A program made the translations under genes and the position numbers. DNA of 64,000 nucleotides from Planctomycetales bacterium 10988 (GTDB lineage: Bacteria > Planctomycetota > Planctomycetia > Pirellulales > Pb10988): contig CP043547.1 in the NCBI GenBank assembly GCA_009664345.1, positions 3,438,709 to 3,502,708 on the forward strand, written 5' to 3'. The first letter of the stretch is position 1, and each line of letters opens with the position of its first letter. The notes below the pieces were generated by a model. The model had not been told where the DNA came from and did no database searches. It saw nothing but the letters and a program-made list of their open reading frames with translations. This document shows, piece after piece, positions 16,610 through 27,005 of the stretch.

Positions 16610-17919
16610 AACGCACGAAACTTTTCATTGAAAAAGAGACCCATCGGATAGAACCATTCCCCGTCCCACTCTCCGCTCAGAGAAGTCGGCTGCCCGCCGC
16701 TATGAGCCAGCCAGCTCCACGGCATTCCCCCCGCTAACGGCAACGAATGTCCCTGCCGGTCCCGCAAATACCATTGTTCTCCCTCGACCGCCGGGGTGAC
16801 TTCGTGGAGCATTCCCGCATATTGCAAGGTCCAAGGCTGTCGGCTGACCCCGGTGGCAACGGCATCCAAAAAGCTTTCCACATCGGCATATCCGGGGAGT
16901 TCTTGATGTTGCTTCAAAGGACTGGGTTCCGCTTCCGTCAGCACCGCACGTTGCGGGAAAGAACTGGGATAGAAAAGCAGTTCCGTTTCGTAGGCCGAGC
17001 CGAGGAGCAAAGGGGGAGCCTCGAAAGGGCGATTTCCCACGGCAAAAGTCAAAATCACGGCAACTTGCCCGGTCTCGCATCCCATCAACCACAGCCGCTC
17101 GACCCGCACCCGCTCGGTCTCTTCCGCCCGTTTGCCAAGCACCTTCCACCGGTCTTTGATGCGGATGCCCTCAGTTTGCAATTCCTCCTTCGTTACCGTC
17201 CAGCCGATCAATTGTCGCAAGTCGGCCTGACTCTCGGGCGAAAGGGAATCAACCCGGCGAAAGGCATGTACGGCCAGTTGAAGCTTTCCCAATTCGTGCA
17301 ACAATTTTTGGGGCCAATTCGACGAAGCATGCGGAATCGCGGCCAAGCTTTCCACCCGAGCCGCTAACCCTGGGGCCTGAGAATCGACGAGGCGTTTGGC
17401 TTGTTCGTTCCAAAAGGAAGGCGGTTGAGCATCGACTTGAGCGAGCCCGCTACGAACGAGGTCTTGCAACCAGAGTTCGAATTGATCAAGACCGGCCTGC
17501 ACGCGTTTCAGACGTTGGGCGGCGCGACGGGCTTGTGCCTTCGGATCAGCGGCTTTTTTCGCGGGTTCAGCCGCTTTTTGCACCTTGGCTTCTTGGCGTT
17601 GTTGCCGTTTTTCCAGCCAAGTGGTGACCCATTCCGGCGGTTCGGCAGCTTGAACACTGCTCGGATCAGAAGCCAAAATCATCAACAGGCCCAAGGCATG
17701 TTTGCAAGGAAACTTGCGGCTCGGACAACTACAAGCAGAACCATAATTAGAAAGGTCAATTTTGACCTGATAGAGGGCACTCCCTTTGCATTCCCCCCAG
17801 AGAACTTGGTCATTTTTGCCGAGCGTGGGCCAGTGCCGAACGGCGTTGAGCTTGCGACCGGCGGCAACCGATTTGTCATCGGGGGCCAGTCCCTTGATTT
17901 GCTCCAACGAAATGGACAT
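16606..17919 (-). CDS. SWIM zinc-finger protein, first gene of the MoxR/vWA operon
   Basis: A 437-residue protein with an N-terminal SWIM finger, C63-x-C65-x6-C72-x-H74 ([13 protein letters not shown]). A Lys/Ala/Gln-rich charged linker follows (about 100-140), then a helical domain and a beta-rich C-terminal half. This layout matches the SWIM proteins that lead DUF5691/MoxR/DUF5682/vWA clusters. The finger may bind DNA or tether the complex. It differs from the other SWIM protein of the window (3136-4848), whose finger is C-terminal and has a 12-residue spacer, so the two are not recent duplicates. Confidence 0.85.
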   Translation of the reverse strand: MSISLEQIKGLAPDDKSVAAGRKLNAVRHWPTLGKNDQVLWGECKGSALYQVKIDLSNYGSACSCPSRKFPCKHALGLLMILASDPSSVQAAEPPEWVTTWLEKRQQRQEAKVQKAAEPAKKAADPKAQARRAAQRLKRVQAGLDQFELWLQDLVRSGLAQVDAQPPSFWNEQAKRLVDSQAPGLAARVESLAAIPHASSNWPQKLLHELGKLQLAVHAFRRVDSLSPESQADLRQLIGWTVTKEELQTEGIRIKDRWKVLGKRAEETERVRVERLWLMGCETGQVAVILTFAVGNRPFEAPPLLLGSAYETELLFYPSSFPQRAVLTEAEPSPLKQHQELPGYADVESFLDAVATGVSRQPWTLQYAGMLHEVTPAVEGEQWYLRDRQGHSLPLAGGMPWSWLAHSGGQPTSLSGEWDGEWFYPMGLFFNEKFRAL

Positions 17920-18082
17920 GTCGCTTCCCTTTTCACAAGTCGCGATTTTTTCAGATAGCCGATTTGGTAGTAACGGTATCAGTCCACTTGCCCAAAGTCA
18001 AGCAAATGTACACTACTCCGCAAAAAATTCTAGCCAGCTTCAGCAGACAGCTCCGATGGTAGCCCCGACTTGTGAGGAAGTG

Positions 18083-18238
18083 ATGAAGAGAAGAACGAAA
18101 CAGAACCTGCCGCAAAAGATTTGCCCTGTCTGCGGACGTCCCTTCACGTGGCGAAAGAAGTGGGAAAAAGATTGGGAGAATGTCATCTATTGCAGTAAGT
18201 CTTGCAAAAAACAAAAAGTACCTTTTGATAAAAAGTAA
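18083..18238 (+). CDS. DUF2256 small zinc-ribbon protein
   Basis: A 51-residue protein with [16 protein letters not shown] and, after a short spacer, [10 protein letters not shown], two Cys pairs forming a small zinc site, the hallmark of DUF2256. Its role is unknown. ATG 18083 has GAGGAAG just upstream (18074-18080). A longer open frame runs back into the antisense of the SWIM gene and is not credible. Divergent from the SWIM operon. Confidence 0.85.
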   Translation: MKRRTKQNLPQKICPVCGRPFTWRKKWEKDWENVIYCSKSCKKQKVPFDKK

Positions 18239-18275
18239 AATCAAGCCTCGCCGTTCTATGGTATGGTATGGTATT

Positions 18276-19409
18276 CTATTTCTTAGGTTTTAATTGATAA
18301 ACTTTGATTGTTGAAGAGTCAGATAATGTTGCGAAAGTTAAAGGATCACCGTTAAGGGCTAGGAGATTTTTTTGAAGGTTGGGAGAATAATCTATAGGAC
18401 AGACAGATAGGAATTTTCCATCTTTTACTTCTCTAAAAACAAAAGAGTTATCTAGTTTATCATAATAAGCAAAATGCTGCCCATCAGAAGACGCGATGAA
18501 ATGATAACTTCTAAAAGATTTCCGGCTTTCTTTTGAATCGGTATCGTTTACACATGCCTCATACTCTCCGACAATCCGATTCTCTTGAAAATTCCAGCGT
18601 ATAAACTGTGATCCATTCAATAGAATTAACACTTCTTTAGATCCTGCCAAACAATAGAAATCATTGATGCTATAGTGATCAACATTCTTATCAGGAAGTT
18701 GAATTGGATCGAATTTATCATCAATTGAAGTGTTAATTAATTCAAAATCATCCATTGAAAAGACAGCTAATTCCGAAGATTCTTCCTCACCTAAATGATC
18801 TTCTAAACCAACCCAAAATTTTCCATCGGGAGTCAATGAAGATCGATGATAGGAAGTCTGAATTTCTGAAGGAACACTTTTCAGTTCTGTAAACTTTGTA
18901 AAATTTTGATTCAGTCGAAATCTTAAACCACCTGAAGTGAGTAGCGTTCTTGATTTAGGAGCATAGTCTTCGAAACGCCAATAATTCCCATCAGACCAAA
19001 TATACCAGTAGTTTTGCTTGGCTATGTCAACTCCCATATATCCACAAAATAATGTGCCTACAAGGATATGAGAATTATCATCCAACCAAGCTATGGTTCC
19101 AAATTTACAATAATTGCCTTGATCTTCCAGTTTAGAGTCCTTGTATAACCTTATATCATGGAGATGCCTTTGCCTTTTTAGATCCCAAACTCCTAATATA
19201 CTGGCTTCCACTCCATTAGTGGATGCAAGCAAATAATTACCATTCGGAGATAGTAGAATATGGTCATCAAAAGGATTGAAAGTGTATTCCCATTTGAACT
19301 CATGAACTTCTACTTCGTAAGGATATTCAATTGTTTGTGCTTTTGTTTGGAATGGAATCAATGAGAATAAACAAAAACCAAGAAGACCAAGTTGTTTGAA
19401 AGGATTCAT
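18276..19409 (-). CDS. Secreted beta-propeller-like protein
   Basis: A 377-residue protein with a signal peptide (MNPFKQLGLLGFCLFSLIP..., cleavage near KAQ-TIE). The rest is a series of beta blades of WD40-like spacing: ILLSPNGNYLLAS, ILGVWDLKRQRHLHDI, SSLTPDGKFWVGL, FIASSDGQHFAYY, FATLSDSSTIKVYQL. It would act outside the cytoplasm as a binding or structural protein; partner unknown. Base composition is clearly more AT-rich than the genes on either side, which may point to transfer. The only unusual feature beside it is three tandem copies of a 5-bp TATGG unit at about 18257-18271, downstream of the stop. Confidence 0.6.
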   Translation of the reverse strand: MNPFKQLGLLGFCLFSLIPFQTKAQTIEYPYEVEVHEFKWEYTFNPFDDHILLSPNGNYLLASTNGVEASILGVWDLKRQRHLHDIRLYKDSKLEDQGNYCKFGTIAWLDDNSHILVGTLFCGYMGVDIAKQNYWYIWSDGNYWRFEDYAPKSRTLLTSGGLRFRLNQNFTKFTELKSVPSEIQTSYHRSSLTPDGKFWVGLEDHLGEEESSELAVFSMDDFELINTSIDDKFDPIQLPDKNVDHYSINDFYCLAGSKEVLILLNGSQFIRWNFQENRIVGEYEACVNDTDSKESRKSFRSYHFIASSDGQHFAYYDKLDNSFVFREVKDGKFLSVCPIDYSPNLQKNLLALNGDPLTFATLSDSSTIKVYQLKPKK

Positions 19410-19545
19410 GATGCTCCTTAAAGTGATATAATTTTTTGGAAAGTGTGAAATTTAATATTGTATAAAATAAAAAAGGGGAGACGGATTGACTGTTTGGTAT
19501 CCGCTCCCCTTTGTCGTTTGACACTTGTTGATTTTATAAAATGTT

Positions 19546-20946
19546 TTAAAAATGAATGGCCCGTTTGTTGACGTCGAGGGCGGCTTCGTGGAGGGCTTCG
19601 GACATGGTCGGATGCGAATGGCAGCAGCGGGCGAGGTCTTCGCTACTGGCTCCAAACTGCATCGCCACGGCGGCTTCGGCGAGGAGGTCTCCGGCACCGG
19701 CTCCGAGAATATGCGCCCCGAGGACACGGTCGGTCTCTTCGTGAGCGAGGACTTTGACAAATCCTTCCGTTTCGCCGATCGTGCGGGCTCGGCCATTGGC
19801 TCGGAAGGAACAAACCCCTTTCTTATAGGGAATTTTTTCCTCTTTGAGTTGGTCTTCGGTTTTGCCGACCGCGGCGATTTCCGGATGGGTATAAACGACG
19901 CTGGGGATCGTGTTGTAATCGAGATGGCCGTGGCCTTCGATCATTTTTTCTACACAAGCGACGCCTTCATCGGAGGCTTTATGGGCCAGCAGGGCCCCGC
20001 CGATGCAGTCGCCGATGGCATAAATCCCTTGGACACTGGTGGAGAAACTGTCATTCACTTGAATGAAGCCCCGCTTGTCCATTTCGACGCCGACTTCTTC
20101 CAAGCCCATATTGGCTGTGTAGGGAGTCCGTCCGGTGGAAAGGAGAACGCGATCGGCTTCGATAGGGTCTTGATCTTTCAGCTTGACGATGCAGCGGCCT
20201 TTTTCGACTTTGGCCCCTTCGACCCATTGGCCGAGTTTGAACTTGAGGCCTTGTTTTTCAAACATCCGCTTGGCCATCTTGGCGATTTCGGTATCGGTCA
20301 GCGGCAAGATACGATCGAGAGCCTCGACCATAATCACTTCCGAACCGAGACGATTCCAAACCGAGCCGAGTTCCAAACCGATGTAACCGGCCCCGATGAC
20401 GACGAGTTTTTTCGGGACTTTATCATAGGAAAGGGCCGTGGTGCTGGTGCCGATGTATTGATCGTCCAGTTCGATCCCTTTCATGGGAGCGGGTTGGCTA
20501 CCCATCGCGAGGATAATCCCTTTGGTTTTGATCACGTATTCATCGCCAGAGTCTTGCGTCGGTTGGACGATGACTTCGGTCGGGCTTTTGATGCGGGCAC
20601 GGCCGCGATAGCCTTTGACTTTGTTCTTTTTGAAGAGGCCATCGATCCCTTGGGTGAGGGTGTCCACGATCTCCTCTTTCCGCTTCAACATGGCGGAGAG
20701 ATCGAGTTGGACATCTTGCAATTTCACCCCGTGGGCTCGGAAGGTTTCCTTGGCTTCTTGGAAGGCGTGACTGCTTTCCAACATGGCCTTGCTGGGAATG
20801 CAGCCGACTCGCAGGCAGGTTCCGCCGAAGCGGGCGTTTTCATCAATACAAGCGACATCGACACCGAGTTGAGCGGCCCGAATCGCGGCGACATAGCCTC
20901 CGGGTCCGGCTCCAATAACAACGAGTTCGTGCTCGATTTCTTTCAT
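19546..20946 (-). CDS. lpdA: Dihydrolipoyl dehydrogenase (E3)
   Basis: A 466-residue flavoenzyme that reoxidises lipoamide with NAD+. FAD site GAGPGG near the start, redox disulfide GGTCLRVGCIPSK (C45 and C50 approx.), NAD-binding GAGYIG in the middle, GDC-IGG for FAD, and the C-terminal HSHPTMSE with the active-site His-Glu pair. Full length for the family. It is the third gene of the sucA-sucB-lpd run and should supply E3 to the 2-oxoglutarate (and perhaps pyruvate) dehydrogenase complex. It lies 139 bp after sucB. Confidence 0.95.
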   Translation of the reverse strand: MKEIEHELVVIGAGPGGYVAAIRAAQLGVDVACIDENARFGGTCLRVGCIPSKAMLESSHAFQEAKETFRAHGVKLQDVQLDLSAMLKRKEEIVDTLTQGIDGLFKKNKVKGYRGRARIKSPTEVIVQPTQDSGDEYVIKTKGIILAMGSQPAPMKGIELDDQYIGTSTTALSYDKVPKKLVVIGAGYIGLELGSVWNRLGSEVIMVEALDRILPLTDTEIAKMAKRMFEKQGLKFKLGQWVEGAKVEKGRCIVKLKDQDPIEADRVLLSTGRTPYTANMGLEEVGVEMDKRGFIQVNDSFSTSVQGIYAIGDCIGGALLAHKASDEGVACVEKMIEGHGHLDYNTIPSVVYTHPEIAAVGKTEDQLKEEKIPYKKGVCSFRANGRARTIGETEGFVKVLAHEETDRVLGAHILGAGAGDLLAEAAVAMQFGASSEDLARCCHSHPTMSEALHEAALDVNKRAIHF

Positions 20947-21085
20947 GCTAACGCGTTTCTATTCACCTTGAAGGTAGGCGTAAGAGTTAGGTTGGGAATG
21001 TTCAAAGAGTTACGCAAAGCCCGATTGCTCTACGTAACTCTTTTCTGTATATGGGTTTATAGGGGGAAGTTTTCCCGGACTCAGC

Positions 21086-22435
21086 TTAGACTTCCAAGAA
21101 AAGTCGGGCGGGGTCTTCCATATTGTCTTTGATGCAACGCAGGAACCCGACGGCTTCGCGGCCATCGACAATCCGGTGATCGTAGGTCAAGGCGACGTAC
21201 ATCATCGGGCGGATGACGACTTGGCCATTGAGGGCGATCGGGCGCTCTTGGATCGTGTGCAGTCCCAAGATCCCGCTTTGTGGAGGATTGACGATCGGCG
21301 TCGAAAGCAAGGAACCATACACGCCACCATTGGAAATGGTGAAGGTTCCGCCAGCGAGGTCCTCACGTTGAATTTTATTATCCCTGGCCTTCACGGCAAA
21401 GTCACCGATCTGCTGTTCGATGGCTGCGAAACTCAGGCGTTCGGCATTTCGCAGGATCGGCACGACGAGACCTTTGCCGCCACCGATGGCGATTCCGACA
21501 TCGTAGTAGCTACGTTGGACGATGTTTTCGTCACGAATTTCGGCATTGACCAAGGGGAATTGCTTGAGGGCTTCCACGGTGGCCTTGGTGAAGAAGGACA
21601 TGAAACCGAGTTTGACACCGTATTTCTTCAGGAACGTATCTTTATATTTGCCACGGAGTTCCATCACGGAGGACATATCGATTTCGTTGAAAGTCGTCAG
21701 CAGAGCGGCGGTTTGCTGGGCCGAGACCAAACGGCGAGCGACGGTCCGCCGCAGCATGTTCATCGGGGTAACTTCTTCGTAGCGATCCCCGCGGAGGCCT
21801 TCGTCGGTGATGAGCTGGCCGGGCGCGGAAGAGGAACTGACCATGGAGGTGGAAGCGGCCGGCTTTCGAGGTTGGGCAGAAGTCGAGGCCGGTTTTTTCT
21901 CTTCTAAATAACGGAGGACATCTTCTTTCAGGAGTCGTCCGCCGAAGCCCGTGGCGGGAACCTGTGAAGGATCGAGTCCATGTTCTTCCAACAAACGCTG
22001 GGCGGCGGGCATGACGATCTTTTCGCCATCCGCTTGACTTGCGGCAGGTTGCGGAGCGGGTTTCTTCTCTTCGGATTTCTTTTCAGCAGGGGCCGGAGTG
22101 CTGGCGGTCGCCGTGGAAGAGGCGGAAGATTGGGCAGACGATTCGGCCTTGGCTTCTTGTTTGCCATCGGAGGAACCGGACGATTGGCTAGGTTCGCCAG
22201 AGGGATCGAGTTCGCCGACAATATCCCCGACGTTGGCAAATTCGCCTTCTTCTTTGAGAATGTTCGTCAAGGTCCCCGCTTCAGGAGCGACCAATTGAAT
22301 GGTTGCTTTGTCGGTTTCAATATCGACGACTTCTTCATCTTTTTCGACCCAGTCGCCCGTTTTTTTCAACCATTGCCCGATTTGAACTTCGGTAATGGAT
22401 TCGCCGGCACTGGGAACTTTCAGTTCGACACCCAT
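21086..22435 (-). CDS. sucB: Dihydrolipoamide succinyltransferase (E2)
   Basis: A 449-residue E2 subunit. N-terminal lipoyl domain (1-80) with the lipoylated Lys in IETDKAT; a long Ser/Ala/Pro/Lys linker (about 80-150); a peripheral subunit-binding domain around [26 protein letters not shown] read in two parts; and the catalytic acyltransferase domain ending in [12 protein letters not shown] with His and Asp of the active site. The sequence class fits the succinyl rather than acetyl type, supported by its sucA neighbour. It carries succinyl groups to CoA in the TCA cycle. Confidence 0.93.
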   Translation of the reverse strand: MGVELKVPSAGESITEVQIGQWLKKTGDWVEKDEEVVDIETDKATIQLVAPEAGTLTNILKEEGEFANVGDIVGELDPSGEPSQSSGSSDGKQEAKAESSAQSSASSTATASTPAPAEKKSEEKKPAPQPAASQADGEKIVMPAAQRLLEEHGLDPSQVPATGFGGRLLKEDVLRYLEEKKPASTSAQPRKPAASTSMVSSSSAPGQLITDEGLRGDRYEEVTPMNMLRRTVARRLVSAQQTAALLTTFNEIDMSSVMELRGKYKDTFLKKYGVKLGFMSFFTKATVEALKQFPLVNAEIRDENIVQRSYYDVGIAIGGGKGLVVPILRNAERLSFAAIEQQIGDFAVKARDNKIQREDLAGGTFTISNGGVYGSLLSTPIVNPPQSGILGLHTIQERPIALNGQVVIRPMMYVALTYDHRIVDGREAVGFLRCIKDNMEDPARLFLEV

Positions 22436-22769
22436 CGCTCGCTATCTTTCTAAAGAAAATGAGCATCTTTCTCTCGGTCGGGGATTTTTTCGGTCGGGAT
22501 CATCCCGTTTCCTCCTGGTGAAGGGAAATCTGCTCTAAGTGAATACGCGTTAAGGGACCTACGAGAAAGGTAGCTTGGCTTGGCACCAAGAGGCTCGATT
22601 TGTCTCTTAACTAAAAAATTCCTTGGGAAATTGACTACTATTCATGTGAGGGCAAAACTTGTTGGATGGTTACCACTTTGGTTTTATCCTGAGTTCCAAC
22701 AAGTTTTGGCCGCTGGCTTATTGTGGGTGATCCTTGAAAAGAGGAATACTCTCTCACTTAGGAAGTGTT
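22436..22769. other. Intergenic gap, sucA-sucB
   Basis: These 334 bp between sucA and sucB hold no credible gene or strong hairpin. Short open frames read on the plus strand are not supported. The length suggests that sucB may have its own promoter. Confidence 0.5.
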
Positions 22770-25616
22770 TTAACGATCTCCGAAAGCTCGTTCAACTAGT
22801 TCTTGTTGTTCCAGTTTATGCGTTCGAGCGGACCCCGTCGATGGGCTGGCAGATTCCGGACGGGAAATGTGCTCCAAGGGGAACCGATCGAGGAGGCGAT
22901 TGCCGTACTTCACTTTAATGAATTGCGATGCACCCATATTGGACGGTTCTTCTTGCACCCAATAGGTAGGCGTTTCATCCGCATAGGCCGAGAGAACTTC
23001 CGTCAAGCTATCGATCGGCAGTGGATAAAGTTGCTCCATCCGCACGATGGCGACATCATCACGGTTGTTTTCTTCGCGATAATCGAGCAATTCGTAATAC
23101 AATTTACCCATGCAGAGCAGGAGACGCTTGACGTTTTTCCGTTCGGGATTCTCGTCGGGGATGATCCGTTGGAAATGCCCTTCGGTTAAATCTTCCATCT
23201 CCGAGACAGCCTTGGGGTGACGCAGCAAACTCTTCGGAGTAAAGATAATGAGTGGTTTTCGCCATCTTCGAATCACTTGTCGACGCAAGCAATGATAATA
23301 TTGTGCTGGGGTCGTCGGGTACAGAATTTGAATATTGTCTTCGGCGGTAAGAAGCAACAGGCGTTCGATCCGGGCACTGCTGTGTTCGGGGCCTTGTCCT
23401 TCAAAGCCGTGCGGCAAGAGCATCACCAAGCCACTGAGGCGATTCCATTTATCTTCCGCACTGGTGATAAATTGATCGACGATGACTTGAGCGGCATTCC
23501 AGAAGTCACCGAATTGGGCTTCCCAAGCGACGAGGGCTTCCGGGTAATCCAGGCTATAGCCATATTCAAAACCGAGTGTTCCCGTTTCGCAGAGCGGGCT
23601 ATTGATGACCGTGAAGGGGGCTTGTTCCGGCGAAAGGTTTTGCATCGGCACATAGATAATGCCGGTGTCCGCGTGATGGAATTCGGCATGGCGATGCGTG
23701 AAGGTTCCCCGGCCGGTATCTTGCCCGGTGAGGCGAATCGGATGCCCCTCCATTAATAAGGAGCAAAGGGCAGCGGCTTCTCCGGCGGCCCAATCAAGCG
23801 GGCGTTTCCCGTTGGCCATTTCCAGGCGTTGTTTGATGAAACGTTCGAGTTTCGGAAGAACTTTGAATTTTTCCGGCTTCTCGACACTTCGGGTCAAGAG
23901 ATCGCAAATGCGTTCGCGAGAGAGGCTGGTATCGGGATCATCGTCTTTCGGTTCATGATCCCCAACATAGCCATTCCAATACCCTTGCAAGGCCTGGCGG
24001 TCTTCGTGGAAGTCTTCTTTGCGGGCGGCTTCCAGCTCTTGTTCGAGTTTCGTACGGCGATCCTCGGCGATTTTGTCAGCTTCTTCTTCGGTAATCCCGC
24101 CAAGTTTGAGTACCTGACGCTGATAGCTGTCGCGGACGGTTTCGCGGCGATTGATAATTTGATACATCACCGGCTGGGTGTAGCGGGGTTCATCCGCTTC
24201 GTTATGTCCCCAACGGCGGTAGCAATACATATCGATCACGACATCACGATGGAAGAAGTGACGGAATTCCATGGCCAAATTGACGACATGGGCGACCGCT
24301 TCGGGGTCTTCACCATTGACGTGGAAGATCGGGACTTGCAACAACTTCGCCACATCGGTCGCATACCGGCTGGAGCGGCCTTGTTCCGGCGGCGTGGTGA
24401 AGCCGATTTGATTGTTAATAATAACGTGTAAAGTGCCCCCGACTTCGTAACCGTTGAGTCGGCTCATGTTGAGGGTTTCTTGCACGACGCCTTCGCCGGC
24501 GAACGCGGCATCGCCATGAATCATAATGGTCATGACTTGATGACGGTTTTCATCGTGAATCCGATCTTGTTTCGAACGGACACGTCCCAGGGCCACGGGG
24601 TTGACGAATTCCAAGTGGCTCGGATTGAAACAGAGCGAAAGGTGCATGTTCTTTCCTTCGCTCGTTCGCCAATTCCCACTATAACCAAGGTGATAACGGA
24701 CATCGCCGCGACCGCGATGGGCCTCGGGATTGGGGTCTTCAAATTCCCAAAAGATGTTCTTCGCCCGCTTGCCGAGGATATTGGCCAACACATTCAAACG
24801 GCCCCGGTGGGCCATCGCCAAAACACACTCTTTAATATCTTGGCTGCCGGCTTTTTCGAGAGCCAAGTGCAACAGCGGAATGAGGCTTTCGGCCCCTTCC
24901 AAGGAAAAGGTCTTCGCCCCTTGGAATTTCTTGCGGAGATATTCTTCAAACGTAATCGCATCAATGAGCCGGGCGAGAATCCGCACTTGAGTCTCTTTAT
25001 CGAGGGCCAAGCGATTCTCGGAGCGTTCCATCCGCTGTTGGAGCCAATGGCGAATGGCAAAGTCGTCAATATGGGTAAACTGGACCCCGATCGAGCGACA
25101 GTACGTATTTTCCAGCCGCTTGAGAATATCCTTTAATTTCAAGGACTCTTGCCGACCGGCTTGCCCCGGCGCGGCGAAACTCTCTTCAAGCATCTCTTTG
25201 GAAATGTCATAAAATTCCGGGGCCATCTCCGTAGCATAGGAAACTCTCGGGATTCCCAACGGATCGAGGCGTGCCAATAAGTGACCACGTTCGCGGTACT
25301 CGCGGATGAGCTGAGCGACGCGATCTTGTAATTGTGAAGTGCTTAGATGGGCGATCGGGCGGCTTGATTTTCCATTTGTGGCTGAGGCATTCCCGGTCAA
25401 CAAAACGCCGGGTTCCCCATTGGAAGTGCCATTCAAGCGGGGAGCAATGGGAGCGTTTTTCAGAAACTCTTCCAAACTTTCCAGCGTTTGCCCATTCCCT
25501 AGCGATTCGAAGAAAGGTCGCCATGCCGGATCGGAGGTCTCCGGGTCGGCTAAAAACTCGTCGTACAGCCCCGCGACATACGCCAAGCTCAAAGTGTTCA
25601 TACTGTTTTGACTCAT
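22770..25616 (-). CDS. sucA: 2-oxoglutarate dehydrogenase E1
   Basis: A 948-residue thiamine-diphosphate enzyme that decarboxylates 2-oxoglutarate and passes succinyl to E2. The N-terminus LAYVAGLYDEFLADPETSDPAW and later the HIDDFAIRHWLQQRME motif are typical of OGDH; the ThDP/Mg motif GDAAFAGEGVVQETLN and IGFTTPPEQGRSS follow, and FEYGYSLDYPEALVAWEAQFGDF is present in the transketolase part. Full length for the bacterial family. First gene of the sucA-sucB-lpd unit on the minus strand. Confidence 0.96.
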   Translation of the reverse strand: MSQNSMNTLSLAYVAGLYDEFLADPETSDPAWRPFFESLGNGQTLESLEEFLKNAPIAPRLNGTSNGEPGVLLTGNASATNGKSSRPIAHLSTSQLQDRVAQLIREYRERGHLLARLDPLGIPRVSYATEMAPEFYDISKEMLEESFAAPGQAGRQESLKLKDILKRLENTYCRSIGVQFTHIDDFAIRHWLQQRMERSENRLALDKETQVRILARLIDAITFEEYLRKKFQGAKTFSLEGAESLIPLLHLALEKAGSQDIKECVLAMAHRGRLNVLANILGKRAKNIFWEFEDPNPEAHRGRGDVRYHLGYSGNWRTSEGKNMHLSLCFNPSHLEFVNPVALGRVRSKQDRIHDENRHQVMTIMIHGDAAFAGEGVVQETLNMSRLNGYEVGGTLHVIINNQIGFTTPPEQGRSSRYATDVAKLLQVPIFHVNGEDPEAVAHVVNLAMEFRHFFHRDVVIDMYCYRRWGHNEADEPRYTQPVMYQIINRRETVRDSYQRQVLKLGGITEEEADKIAEDRRTKLEQELEAARKEDFHEDRQALQGYWNGYVGDHEPKDDDPDTSLSRERICDLLTRSVEKPEKFKVLPKLERFIKQRLEMANGKRPLDWAAGEAAALCSLLMEGHPIRLTGQDTGRGTFTHRHAEFHHADTGIIYVPMQNLSPEQAPFTVINSPLCETGTLGFEYGYSLDYPEALVAWEAQFGDFWNAAQVIVDQFITSAEDKWNRLSGLVMLLPHGFEGQGPEHSSARIERLLLLTAEDNIQILYPTTPAQYYHCLRRQVIRRWRKPLIIFTPKSLLRHPKAVSEMEDLTEGHFQRIIPDENPERKNVKRLLLCMGKLYYELLDYREENNRDDVAIVRMEQLYPLPIDSLTEVLSAYADETPTYWVQEEPSNMGASQFIKVKYGNRLLDRFPLEHISRPESASPSTGSARTHKLEQQELVERAFGDR

Positions 25617-26278
25617 GTTCCTAAACCGTCAATAAAGCAAAAACGGTCTCCCCTGAGAGGGTTAGCTGTGGAAAGGATCTGTGGAAATACGATGGACCAA
25701 ACCCTCACGAAAGACGGTTCTATCTATCCTACTCCAGCAACGCCGACGATGGGATGGGAGAAACACTATTTTCTGCCTTGAAAGTAAAATTTTTATGTTC
25801 TTTCGAAGTCATTCCAGAGAAACCAACCATTGCAGGGGGAATAAAATCATTTCGGCTTCTACTGAGATTTCGCAGATGAAAATTTTCTTCTGCCATCTAT
25901 TTTTTTAACGGGTAACTCCCCGAAAGAGATCCATTCTTTGACTCTTCAAATCTTGACGGGTTGCGCCGTTTTTTTATAGGTGATACATCTGTTCAATAGC
26001 CGCTTCCTTTTCCCTCATTTACATTCCGTTGCAGTGGCGGAAACTTGAAGAGATTCCCCGGCAAGAACTGACATTGCCTCAGAAACCTACTTACTTTACG
26101 TTACTTTTCCCAGAAATGATTGTCTGTCAAGGCAAGGTTTTTAAAGAAATAAAAAGGGAGCGATTCCTTTCATTTGAATTAGGCAAAAATACCGAGAAGG
26201 GAATTCTTGGTTTTTTAATCGTAAAAGGTGTGTTCCTGGCACTCAGGTCTCTTCGCCCGAATCCAAGGAGTGGAAACG
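25617..26278. other. Intergenic gap between sucA and the FKBP gene
   Basis: These 662 bp between two divergent genes hold no gene I can defend. One open frame at 26029-26292 starts MQWRKLEEIPRQELT but overlaps the FKBP start out of frame and shows no family pattern. Promoters for both directions should lie here; no clear boxes were picked out. Confidence 0.4.
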
Positions 26279-26956
26279 GTGGCAATTTCTAGTCAAGCAT
26301 GGAAGCCTTCGAGCTTTTTCGGACCTTCGGGGTCTTTGATTTTTCGTGGTTTCTTTCCGGACTTTCCCAAAGCTTGGGCAGTCCTCTTCGGCTGTCTTTT
26401 AGGAGTGGGGTGCTTCTGGCTGACCGGCTGTGGTTCGGCCGACAAAAATCGAACACCGGAAACCCTTTCACAACAAGACCCTACTGCGGAAACCACCGAG
26501 GCGGAGGCCCAAATTGCTTCGACTGAAGGCACACCTCCGGCGGACCCGAATAGCCAAGTGCAACCCGCTTCCCATACCACCGCGATGCCGGAACAAGGAA
26601 CGGCAACTCCCGGCGGAGCTCAAATGACCAGGGCTTCCAGTGGCTTGAAATACCGCATTCTCACCCCATCCAACGGCCGACGACCCAAGCCGTGGGAACG
26701 CGTCACCGTCCATTATCGCGGTTGGTTGGATGACGGGACGGAGTTCGATAGCTCTTATAAACGCCTTTATCCGGCGACGTTTGCCCTCAATTCCGTCATT
26801 CCAGGATGGACCGAAGGGCTGCAAAAGATCGGCGAAGGCGGCAGCATCGAGTTGGAAGTTCCCTCGTATCTGGGGTATGGCCCTCGCGGCAAACCGCCCG
26901 AGATTCCCGGCAACGCCACCTTGCACTTCACCATTGAATTGATCAAAGTGCATTAG
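26279..26956 (+). CDS. FKBP-type peptidyl-prolyl isomerase, lipid-anchored
   Basis: A 225-residue protein. A membrane segment ends in a lipobox-like LTGCG, followed by a Thr/Ala/Glu/Pro-rich linker and a C-terminal FKBP domain with VTVHYRGWLDDGTEFDSS, PGWTEGLQKIGEGG and the YGPRG-(x)n-PPEIPGNATLHF core. It should speed proline isomerisation in exported proteins. I chose GTG 26279 because AAGGAG lies 8 nt upstream (26265-26270); the longer frame to 26228 has no ribosome site. The long N-terminal stretch before the lipobox is odd for a lipoprotein signal, so anchoring as a membrane helix is an alternative. Confidence 0.85.
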   Translation: MAISSQAWKPSSFFGPSGSLIFRGFFPDFPKAWAVLFGCLLGVGCFWLTGCGSADKNRTPETLSQQDPTAETTEAEAQIASTEGTPPADPNSQVQPASHTTAMPEQGTATPGGAQMTRASSGLKYRILTPSNGRRPKPWERVTVHYRGWLDDGTEFDSSYKRLYPATFALNSVIPGWTEGLQKIGEGGSIELEVPSYLGYGPRGKPPEIPGNATLHFTIELIKVH

Positions 26957-27005
26957 AGCGAATCCCTTTCGTCTGTTGCCATTAAACTTCCCGGATCGAG
27001 AAACT

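Noticed and set aside
18257-18274. Tandem TATGG repeats
   Set aside because: Three copies of a 5-bp unit fit simple slippage; no structure or function follows.
19552-21132. 526-codon plus-strand open frame
   Set aside because: Antisense to lpdA, rich in Asp/Gly/Phe from reading a GC-structured gene backwards.
26029-26292. 87-codon plus-strand open frame before the FKBP gene
   Set aside because: Overlaps the FKBP start out of frame, no family pattern, no good ribosome site.
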